This document shows, one piece after another, positions 12,288 through 21,045 of a stretch of 64,000 nt of DNA (within the stretch, counting starts at the first letter, position 1; the number at the start of each line of letters is the position of its first letter). This DNA comes from Typha latifolia (taxonomy: Eukaryota; Streptophyta; Magnoliopsida; Poales; Typhaceae). A program made the position numbers and the translations under genes. Location of the stretch: the NCBI GenBank assembly GCA_019914945.1, contig CM034100.1, positions 12,411,096-12,475,095 on the forward strand, read 5' to 3'. The notes beneath the pieces were generated by a model that was given only the letters and a program-made list of their open reading frames with translations, searched no databases and had not been told where the DNA came from.

Positions 12288-12551
12288 ATGCCAACCACCA
12301 GATCTATCGCATCGAGAACTAATAAAGGCACCTCTGCGAAGGGAGAGGCCACGGAGATTATCAAATCGGATGCTATCCCTAACTCACCGATTGGAACTTC
12401 TCAAACGAATTCTTTGGTCAACTTAGATCTGATCAAAATGTTTGCGAATATGATGGAAACACAACGAGCCATGCAAGCATCAATGGAAGCCATGACTCAA
12501 GTCCTCTTAGGTTCAACAATGGGTACGGTGGCAACCAAGTTCCCTACTTGA
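12288..12551 (+). pseudogene. gag N-terminal fragment of the truncated gypsy element
   Basis: An 87-codon frame opens 17 bases after the primer binding site with MPTTRSIASR. This is close to the MTNTRSMAKR start of gag in the chromovirus at 28504-34500. It carries the usual Met/Gln-rich helix (MMETQRAMQASMEAM) and then stops; the rest of gag and all of pol are missing. This is a truncated, non-functional copy. Confidence 0.7.
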
Positions 12552-14880
12552 GCCCGGGTTACACCACTAATAGAACCACATTTTTGCAAAGGGACACCAC
12601 TTCCACTATTCTGTACCAAGTGAGAGGAAGACCACGAAGATCCCATGGGTGGTCATGTTAGGAGGCCCTTGCTGCCCACGTCGGTCGAAAGGCGCAACGT
12701 ACCACCGCCAGTCTTTCACCGCGACATACCATTGTCGGTTAATCACTACAACCCACCACCAACTTGGGTTGGGCCACACCCAACCCAAGCCCGAGCTAGG
12801 CTAGCTTGCACCCAACCTAGCTCACCGCTCCTTCTCCTTCCTCTCTTTCAACACTAAACCAACTAGGGGAGGAAGGAGGTGGCTATCGATGAAAGTTGCC
12901 ATTGGCAGCCACGGTTAGCATGTCAGCAAGCACTCGCAGCAAGGACGACATTCGAAGTATGAGCTTGACTGGAGATAGAGTAGGGAGCCCATCTCAACGG
13001 GAGGGAGCCCAACGGTGAGGGGGGAATGTGCTAGTGATCCTAGGCATCGACGGTGCTAGCCAACCACACATAATACTCTCACACAACACACATAGACCAC
13101 ACAAAGTAGTGCATGGTTAGCAAAAGCAATCAACAGTGAAAATGCTCCTCACTAAGGCCGATGGCCAAAGTGAAGGGCTGCTTGAGACTCCAACCATGAG
13201 GGCACCACTCGTTGCCACCGAGGGCATCCACAAGAGAAAGGAAAGTTTTCCCATCCGTCAGGGAGGGGAGACAACGACAATAGTGGCTGGATTCAACCTC
13301 GAAATTCAATGAGGAGAGGCTGCTAAGTATAGCCTCAACTGAGGGGAGAAAAAAACCAAAGAGGTTACCATTAGCATGGGGACAACGAGGGAAGCTACCG
13401 AGATAACATGAGGAGGCACGAGGCCATCGGCCATTTGATCACCAAATGGGACCAAAGGAGGAAAAGGAAGAGAGAAGATGCTAATAAATAAATTAAACTC
13501 AAATTAACTTCATAAGATTATAGAGGACTCACCAGCAGTGCGAATCATGGGGTCGGCAAGCTCCAATGGCACTTTAGCATGGCTAGAAGAAAAAAGGGGA
13601 AAGAAAGAGTTGTAGGGTGAGGAAGGAAGGACATGCAAAAAGAAAAGAAAGAGAGGAAGGCATGTGCACTTGAGTTTTTTTATGATGTTACATAATACCT
13701 ATATTTATGTCAGCCAATGCCTAAGGTTGTGAAGTCAGGAGAGAACTATCAAGCACCGCGTGTGATAGTTTAAGCAAGTGTAACACTATTAAGTAAGGAG
13801 ACTAGACAGTGTGATGAGTGTTGTTGTTATGGCTTTGTTGATGCTTACGATTGTAGCTCTATATGAGACTAATATAGAGAAGTTACTGTTTTTGGATCAT
13901 ACATATCATGTTTATTGTTATTGACGCATATGAGCCATAATTATAGACATGATGCATATGTGGAATGGATGCATTATTATGATCATGGTTGGTATTTGTA
14001 TATTATATTACATCACTCTTTACACCATTTTTATACTGTATTGAGCCTTACACTCACCATCTTTTGGTTAAAATATTTTCAAATTAAGAGATAATCTCAA
14101 ATCCAAGGAGATGCTAGTAAAGATTAGTTTTATAATTCATTCATTTAGTTCTATTCTTGTAAAATTGGTTAGATAGACTATAGCCCTTATGTGAATATTT
14201 GTATCTCAAGTATATGAATATATATTCTGAGGCTTGTTATGGCATGTGATATGCTGGGCTTCTTTTGCTTGAGTTAATTATAGAAACTTTACGCTTTTAT
14301 ATGGCATATTATGTAGAAATATTGACCAACAAGTCACGTGAAAACTACATAAGTTTACCCACACATATTTTGATATAGATATTTCAAACGGTAAAGCTTG
14401 AAATTGGCAGGTTTGGTGGTCAAGCTTGGATCTAGCAAGGAGGTGGCAGTGAGATATGGATCCAATGAGTGAGGATAGTAGGTGACGATGCGAGTGAGGA
14501 AGGAAGAGAAATGAGGAGGGAAGAGAGAGAAAGGAGAAAGAGAGAAGGAGATAAGAGAAGAAGATGAAGAAACCTTTAGAAGAACGGAAAAGCTTATCCC
14601 TTCTAGTAGCCACTAGGCTTAGGTAGGAGGAGAGGAGAAAGAGCCATAGGTGGCGATGGTGAGAAAAAAAACCTCAACTTAAGAGAGGGGAGAAGAAGCT
14701 AAAACCCTAGCAAAGCTTTTGGCTAGGACGGTCGAGAAAGTATACATTTATATGAATAAATTCCTTTCAAAAAATTTAAAAAGTTAATTATTTTTAAGGT
14801 CTCCTTTACTTATGCAAAGAAAAAGAAAAAATAAGTGAAAAAGAGCAAAAGTTTTGCTCCATTTGTCTATTAATATCTCC
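12552..14880. other. Repeat-derived sequence without recognisable genes
   Basis: Contains the right copy of the ~380-bp repeat (12950-13335), a stretch with repeated TTGGGTTGGGCC/CCCAACCC words near 12760-12810 that resembles hAT-type subterminal sequence, and AT-rich sequence from 13680. Purine-rich strands around 13560-13670 and 14450-14600 create open frames of low complexity only. Confidence 0.4.
12950..13335 (+). repeat. Right copy of the ~380-bp dispersed direct repeat
   Basis: Diverged partner of 10990-11370, in the same orientation, on the other side of the LTR-gag fragment. Shared words include TGGAGAT-GAGTAGG, GAGGGCACC, AAGTTTTCCC and GTGGCTGGATTCAACC. Confidence 0.5.
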
Positions 14881-14883
14881 TTA

Positions 14884-16610
14884 GAGCATCTCCAATTAAA
14901 CTCCAAATCGATATAATTTGAACTCGATTCATTCTAATCAGGCTCTGAAATGCAACTCCAAATTTAGAGCCTAATATGAATTTTTGAGCTCAACTCTAAA
15001 TTATTATTCCTTTCTTTAAAATTTCAACACTGTTATCTAAAGGTGTGAGCTATCTTTTAAAATTTTAATTATAGACTTTCTTATATACACTAATTATTTA
15101 AACTCAGTATATAATTAATCTGTTAATCAGTTTTAGTAAAATATTGTACCATTCAAAAGCTCTCATCGAGATCTTCAAAAATGAGTCCAATATTAAATTA
15201 TGGAGTTATTTTAAAAAATTTTGTTTTTAAATTAGTATTTATTATTATTATTATTTATAATCAGTATGTGTTTTGATATTATTATTTATTATACTTCAAA
15301 TGTAAACACCAAATATTGAAATATATCAAATAAAAAAATTACATAAAAAATTCTCACGCCTCTATCATAAGTATGTGATTAGCATATTCCGAAACTCAAA
15401 GTGAGCCTCCTTATCTTGGATCTTCCTATATCGAGCAAGGAATTGTTCAACATTATCATTATCATCGACATCCATCTCTTCAGCGATTGGAGATTTAGTA
15501 AAATTAATGCTTGTTTCCTCTTTCTATTCATTATCGATAGTCATATTGTGTAATATCACATAAGAGTTATGATGTCATGTAATACTAACTTATCTCAAAA
15601 TTGTGCTGGTTCTTTAATAATAGTAAATCGTGCATTAAGAATTCTAGATACTCGCTCTACATCTTTATGATATTCTTCTTATTTGGCTACAAAATATTAA
15701 TTCTTTGAAGCATGAAGTTGGACGCTTTCTTTTAATATAGTATTAAAAATTCTCATTTATCTAAATACAAAGTTTAGTTTAGAAATAATTCTAAAATTAT
15801 TCAATATTAGTCATATTTTAAATATCTCGATAAGAGCTTTCCAACCATATATATTATATTAAAAATTAATATTAATAATATTAATGAATTAGTTTAAATA
15901 TAATATATAATTATTACATTATTTAATAATAAACAAATCAGAGTCCAAATGCATCAGAGTTAGGGTGAACATGGATCGACTATGAATTGGGTAGTGTTCA
16001 ACCAACATCGGGATTTCATATTCTTTTGTCTAAATATATGGCTTCGAATACGAATATTAGAATAATAATAAATTTAAAATTATATCATAACTAAATGAGT
16101 ACTAATCATTTTTGGATAAAGAATCGGATATTAAACAAATGTGCATCAAATTTTTAAATAAATTATGACCTTTTTTTTTTGAGACAATTAGCTCAAAGTA
16201 TTAAGATTTAAAAAATATTTCTTGCTTGTCAAATACATATTAGTAAAATCAATCTCTACAAATAATATAAAATAAATTATTAGTAATAATATTAATATTC
16301 ACCACTTAAATTAGTAAACTAAAAATTGTAAATCATTTAAAAAATATGCCGTAAATGAATATCCAATATCCGTATTCATTTTTTAAAAATTTATATATGA
16401 CTTGTAATATCCATGTTTTTTTTTAAAAAAAAACCTACCCATATTCCAATCCATGTCCGAATTTTTTGTTTAAAAAATCATACCCATATTTAAACCTGTA
16501 TTTGGATTTGATAGATATTTTAATTCAAATTAGATTTGAATTGGATCAGATAGCGGTCAGATCAGAATTAATTTGATCCGTTTTTGCTCCTAATTGGAGT
16601 GCACTGTGCT
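14884..16610. mobile_element. PIF/Harbinger-type transposon relic
   Basis: The left end reads GAGCATCTCCAATTAAACTCC, and the right end, reverse complemented, contains AGCACAGTGCACTCCAATTA. Both are directly flanked by TTA (14881-14883 and 16611-16613), the 3-bp target duplication typical of PIF/Harbinger elements. The termini are only partly matched, so the ends have diverged. Inside is a minus-strand remnant of a Harbinger-type transposase. The rest is very AT-rich. Confidence 0.6.
15355..15740 (-). pseudogene. Harbinger-type (DDE_4) transposase C-terminal remnant
   Basis: Minus-strand translation, across several stops and a frameshift, shows the pattern of the plant Harbinger nuclease end: a KDVERVSRIL-like segment, then ILHNMTIDNE (compare the family's IMHNMIVEDE), and finally YRKIQDKEAHFEFRNML with a terminal LW. 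The preceding catalytic region is not recognisable. Long dead. Confidence 0.6.
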
Positions 16611-16613
16611 TTA

Positions 16614-17848
16614 AGAAGAAATAACATAACCTCCGATCTCCGTGAGCCCTAGCCCTTAGATGGTCTCGTACAAAGTGGTGGGTCAAATGGGAAGAGACGA
16701 TCAGCTTAAATAATTTCCCTCCTTTTTGGAGTCAACCGGGTTGCTCAATTTGGACCAGTCTTTGTGCGGTGCGAGTTTTGGTCAAAAATCTTATCTCATA
16801 TCTTGGCCACATGACAAGGAACCAAATCCTACGCCCTTTATTTTGGAATATGCGGAGACTTGGCAATGCTACGCATACACGCTTCTGTCATTTTCCATCC
16901 AATTTCCTTCCCACCGTCGTAGCCAGATTGGCGATTTACTTCATGCACACGGACGCATAGAAGGTTTCGTGGGAGCTTATCCTTTTTAAATTTTTTTTTA
17001 AACCAGTTTTTGCAAATATCCATTGGTTTTCAAATGGGTGGCAACTGGAAGTGGGTTAGATTATATCCATTTGATATGGTTTCCATTTATTTTGCAGATT
17101 TTAAATTTAAATATGTCGGTCCACTTTTTCTCAGAAGAAAAGGAATCATATTTCTATTCAGGAAATAGTATTTTTTTGTCATGGCAAGTTGCAATTCTTG
17201 AATAATAAGCCATATATCCTTTCCATTCTGTGCAAACAGTAAGCTTCAGAATTTTGTGGCTAAAAAAAGTTCAATAAAACCGATCCTATTAAGAACACAA
17301 GTGCAATACGGCAATAATGATCGTGAGTCCTAGACTCTGTTGAGACTATATGAATATCATGTGCTTGGTCCCTAATTGTCTTTTATCGCATTATGTGCTT
17401 GGGTCCCTAATCGTCTTTTTTATCATGTTATGTGCTTGGGTCCCTATAATTACTAGAATATTGTGTCAATTGAGGTGCTTGGCCTTCATTGGTCGGTTGT
17501 GCCGCTTGGATTAGTTGGCCTCTTTGCTCTCTCATTCATGGCTTCGCCTCAGCTTCGATCATCTTAATTATTTTGTTTTATTTAGGTTCTATATTGCAGG
17601 CTATGGTGTTGAGTCACTTATGATCACAGTTGAGCTATATTACACTGACTCTTTTTCCTATCTTTTGTCCAAGTCTAGCACTGTTGCATTTATCTCTCGT
17701 GCTACTTTAATGACTATAATAGTAGTTTGTTTTTAGAGCCATCGCCCTATTTCTATAATGTTTCTTAAGAAAAATAAAAATTATTAAATATCTTAAGAAA
17801 TTTGTTGGCTTCTCATTTAATTTGTCTCCACGTAGACGAGCGAGCAAA
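16614..17848. other. AT-rich sequence with a short tandem repeat
   Basis: No gene recognised. Open frames near 16726-17023 have no similarity that I can name. At 17358-17451 there are nearly three tandem copies of a 34-37-bp unit beginning ATGTGCTTGGGTCCCTAAT. Confidence 0.4.
17358..17451 (+). repeat. Short tandem repeat, ~36-bp unit, 2.6 copies
   Basis: The unit ATGTGCTTGGGTCCCTAAT plus a T-rich spacer is repeated at about 17358, 17393 and 17430, the last copy partial. Copies differ by a few substitutions and indels. Confidence 0.75.
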
Positions 17849-17856
17849 GCCTTAGA

Positions 17857-18703
17857 TAGGGGTGTCAAAGCTAAACGCACAGCTCAGGCTCGGCTCAGCT
17901 CTATAGGCTCAGAATAAAACCCATAAATCATGATTTATGAAACCCTAATCCCCAAATCTAATATCCCAATCCCACGTTCCCACCCCACATCCCCTCCCCG
18001 CCTTCTACTCCTTCGGCAGTCGGCAACTATGCTCGTCTCCTTGAGTTGCTGCCGCCTCCTCCTCATTCGGCAATCAATAGTTTGGAACTTTGCCACCCGT
18101 GCTCGTCTCCTCAAGCTACCGCACCCTCCTACTCCTTCAGTAGTCGGCACCCGTGCTTGTCTCCTCGAGTTGCTGCTGCCTTCTTCGCCTCCTCCTTTGC
18201 AAAGACGCTAAGCTACCGCCTCCTCCTCCTCCTCATTTGCAAAGACGCTAAGCTACCGCCTCCTCCTCCTCCTCTTCCTTTGGCAGTCAACAGTTCAAAA
18301 CTTCGGCACTCATGCTCGTCTCCTCGAGCTACTGCCGCCTCCTACTCTTTCGATAGTTGGCACCCGCCCTCTAAGCTCCGCCTCGCCCTCCTTCTCTAAG
18401 CAGCCGTCGCGTCATCCTCCTCCATTGACCGGTAGATTAAATTTGTTATTTAATTTCAATTTTTTTTACTTAAAATAAGTTGTGGCTCGGCTTGGGCTCG
18501 AATTGGCTTGGTCCAGCTCGACTTGATAATAGGCTTATTTCAAGCTCGGGCTCGACTCGGGGCTTGGCTCGAGCTCGATTAGGCCCGGCTCAGGTTTAGC
18601 TCACGTGAGCCGAGCCTGAGTCCAATAAAGAGACTTGAAATTAATTTCAAGCCGAGCCTGAGCAGCAGCTGACTCCTTCAGGCTCGGCTCATTTACATCC
18701 CTA
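17857..18703. mobile_element. Non-autonomous hAT-like element (847 bp)
   Basis: The left end reads TAGGGGTGTCAAAG and the right end, reverse complemented, TAGGGATGTAAATGAGCC. An 8-bp target duplication flanks it: GCCTTAGA (17849-17856) and GCCATAGA (18704-18711), seven of eight matching. Eight-base duplications and a (C/T)AGGG terminus are hAT hallmarks. Both subterminal regions are filled with GGCTCGGCTC/GAGCCGAGCC words, likely transposase binding sites. The middle carries an imperfect minisatellite (18029-18380). There is no transposase. Confidence 0.8.
18029..18380 (+). repeat. Imperfect minisatellite inside the hAT-like element
   Basis: Four diverged copies of a segment beginning TGCTCGTCTCCTCGAG and continuing with CGCCTCCTACTCCTTCGGCAGTCGGC-like sequence, starting near 18029, 18099, 18153 and 18312. 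Within the third copy a ~40-bp unit (GCAAAGACGCTAAGCTACCG plus CTC repeats) is itself duplicated at about 18197-18277. Confidence 0.7.
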
Positions 18704-18711
18704 GCCATAGA

Positions 18712-19140
18712 AAGAGATCATAACGTTATAAAGTAGTCGATTATAAATATTAAACTATTAGCACGAGAGAAGACGGTCTCTCTCGGAAAATATGACCCAA
18801 TTTCTATGTTTTCTTATTTATTTGCTTTTTGAGTACCTGTAACTTTGTTTCATAGTTATTATGTTTATATTTAGCTAAGTGCTGGGGCTTTATTTTAGTA
18901 CTTATTATTATTATTTTTTTCTTGTATCAGGTTGCAACTGTTTGCTTGAATTCACATTTCTACTGATTTGTATCTAAATCCTTGTCCAAAGGTGATAAAA
19001 GTTTCCGCATAAAAGACCTTATGCAAAAAAAGTGCATAAAGTGATATCCACCAAGGAAGCCACGTGACGTGTCTAATACTCAGTGGCTTGCAGAGAATCC
19101 TCTCTGTTCTATCCAAATAACCAATCACACCTTATCGTTT
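18712..19140. other. Upstream region of the isomerase gene
   Basis: AT-rich sequence with no coding signal; it probably holds distal promoter elements of the downstream isomerase gene, but I cannot name any individual site with confidence. Confidence 0.4.
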
Positions 19141-19142
19141 CC

Positions 19143-19270
19143 TCTATATTAGCGCCATCTCGTCCTCTTCCTCGCACCTCTCCTTTTTCTTCCTTTCCCT
19201 CCGCGAAAATCTAATGGAATCCTAGCCCGAATCCTAACCCTAACCCTAAAGGCCCGAAACCCTAACCCGA
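19143..19270 (+). promoter_or_regulatory. Core promoter and telo-box leader of the isomerase gene
   Basis: A TATA-like CTCTATATTAG lies at about 19142-19152, some 260 bases before the start codon. It is followed by a pyrimidine-rich start region (TCCTCTTCCTCGCACCTCTCC) and, at 19231-19268, by three CCCTAA-type telo-box units including AAACCCTAA. Telo boxes in 5' leaders are common in plant housekeeping and ribosomal genes, where they act with TCP/Myb-like factors; their role here is inferred. Confidence 0.55.
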
Positions 19271-19407
19271 GAGGACCACATTCTTCTTTCCCCCGCTACC
19301 ACAAAAACTCAAATAAGGTTCTCTTTCCTCGAGAACCCAGTCCCCAAATCCACCCCTTTCCACCTAGAATTCCCTTCTAATATCCAATCTTGTCCTCATC
19401 CCACACC

Positions 19408-20217
19408 ATGAGCGGCGCCGTTTACCCCCAAGCCCTAGATGCACCCATACCCTTCCCCCACCTCCACTACTCTCAGAAGCCTCCTATGGCTTCTCCCCAC
19501 GCCGAGCTCACCCAGGACGACCTCAAACGCATCGCCGCCCACCGCGCCGTCGACCTCGTCGAATCTGGCATGGTGGTCGGACTCGGCACCGGTTCCACCG
19601 CCGCCCACGCCCTCGACCGCCTCGGCGATCTCATCCGCCGGGGTATTCTCACCGACGTGGTCGGCATACCCACCTCGTTGAAGACGGAAGCACACGCCAC
19701 TAAGGTCGGTATCCCCCTGTCCGACCTCGGCGCCCACCCGGTCGTCGATATCTCCATCGACGGCGCCGATGAGGTCGACACCGCGTTGAATCTCGTGAAG
19801 GGCCGAGGTGGGTCGCTCCTGCGCGAGAAGATGATAGAAGGGGCGAGTAAAAAGTTTGTCGTAATCGTTGACGAGTCAAAATTGGTGACTTGTCTTGGGG
19901 GGAGCGGGCTCGCTGTGCCGGTGGAGGTCGTGCCCTTTTGTTGGAAATACACGCTTGGGCAGTTAAAGAAGATATTTGAAAAGGAGACTGGGTTTGTTGC
20001 TAAGCTGAGAACCCAGGAGGTGTTGGAGAAGCCATTTGTCACGGATAATTCTAACTACATTATAGATTTATACTTTGAGAAGGGGATTAGTGGTGATTTG
20101 AATTCTATAAGCGATGCGATTCTGAGGCTCACCGGGGTTGTCGAGCATGGGATGTTTCTCGGCATAGCGACATCGGTGATTGTGGCCAAGAAGGATGGAG
20201 GAGTGATAACACTTTGA
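19408..20217 (+). CDS. RPI: Ribose-5-phosphate isomerase (RpiA family), intronless
   Basis: Interconverts ribose 5-phosphate and ribulose 5-phosphate in the pentose phosphate pathway. The 269-aa product has all signature blocks: the phosphate-binding GLGTGST at residues 58-64, DGADE at 118-122 (catalytic Asp region), KGRGG at 131-135 and LLREK at 137-141 with the conserved catalytic Glu. The C-terminal VVEHGMFLG is also typical. The length agrees with single-exon plant enzymes. The first ATG is at 19408; the frame is open a few codons further upstream but without an ATG. An alternative start at Met27 (MASPHAEL) would give a protein closer to the conserved core. The N-terminus is not a clear transit peptide, so a cytosolic form is most likely. 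The first 450 bases are very GC-rich and the last 250 AT-richer. Confidence 0.95.
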   Translation: MSGAVYPQALDAPIPFPHLHYSQKPPMASPHAELTQDDLKRIAAHRAVDLVESGMVVGLGTGSTAAHALDRLGDLIRRGILTDVVGIPTSLKTEAHATKVGIPLSDLGAHPVVDISIDGADEVDTALNLVKGRGGSLLREKMIEGASKKFVVIVDESKLVTCLGGSGLAVPVEVVPFCWKYTLGQLKKIFEKETGFVAKLRTQEVLEKPFVTDNSNYIIDLYFEKGISGDLNSISDAILRLTGVVEHGMFLGIATSVIVAKKDGGVITL

Positions 20218-20735
20218 GCAAGTAGATGAAAATTTAAGTAAGACCAATATTATATCTTTGACTTTGTTATATAATGCCCTGCACAGAGGCAGCCTATAGG
20301 TTCTGTTCTCCGTTTTGGGGTGAAAATTTTGCTGTAGCTTTTCTAGCGAAGGTGGGATTATTGTTCTCCGTTGTATGGGAAAGTTAGTATTGCTACATGA
20401 GAGGAGATTTCTATAGCAAAATTTCCTCCATGGGTTATGATTTCTAATTTGAGATATTAAAATTGATAATGGATTAAATCCAAGTTGCTTCATTTCCTTC
20501 AGTTGTTTTATATAGACTTGTGTGGACTTTTTCATTTTCTTTAGTTAGTATTTATGCTTTGATGTTTTCCCTTGAATGTAACAGAACTTTTGATTTTTTT
20601 AATACTTTTGTAGTTAATTCAGAATGAGTTAGCTGGCTTTCATTGTAAAAAATTATAGTTCCATGTGGTTAACATGATGAAGTCTTCTTCTTTGATAGCA
20701 GCAGAAGATCCTGAAAGATATACCTTGCAAGGAAA
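20218..20735 (+). other. 3' flank/3'UTR of the isomerase gene
   Basis: Non-coding sequence after the isomerase stop codon. It is T-rich with several AATAAA-like and TTGTAA-like words, as in plant 3'UTRs, but no single polyadenylation site can be fixed by eye. Confidence 0.4.
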
Positions 20736-20739
20736 GCTA

Positions 20740-21045
20740 GTTTATGCAGTGGTGCTGTCACTAAGTTTGACAGGTCAAACTTGTGTTAGGGTGGCACAGC
20801 TTCAAGTTGGGGACTTAGTTTATCAAGACAGGGTAAGGTTGCATGTATCTTGCCATCCCGATGTTTTGTTATAGGAAGCCTCTTTTGGTAGGTCAAATTG
20901 TGATTTATGTATTGATGGTGCCACTTAGTTTTTCAGACTAAGCTTGTGTTAGGGGGGCTGTGGCACAGATTCAATTTAGGGTCTTAGTTTATCTAGACAG
21001 GGTAAGGTTGCATGTATCTTGCTGTCTATAGACATTTCATTATCG
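20740..21045 (+). repeat. Imperfect tandem duplication, ~180-bp period
   Basis: Two neighbouring segments, about 20755-20865 and 20930-21040, share GTGTTAGGG-GGC-(T)GGCACAG-TTCAA-TT-GGG-CTTAGTTTATC-AGACAGGGTAAGGTTGCATGTATCTTGC in order. The copies differ at many positions. Neither has a convincing coding frame. Confidence 0.7.

Noticed and set aside
14278..14613. 111-codon Ser/Leu-rich minus-strand frame
   Set aside because: Purine-rich low-complexity DNA; no homology.
18029..18380. Repeated array suggestive of CRISPR
   Set aside because: Repeat units are imperfect, adjacent without unique spacers of constant length, and inside a plant transposon.
19231..19270. Interstitial telomere array
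   Set aside because: Only three CCCTAA-like units in a gene leader; telo-box promoter motifs explain it.
19473..20042. Long minus-strand open frame opposite the isomerase gene
   Set aside because: Antisense shadow of a GC-rich coding region; no family resemblance.
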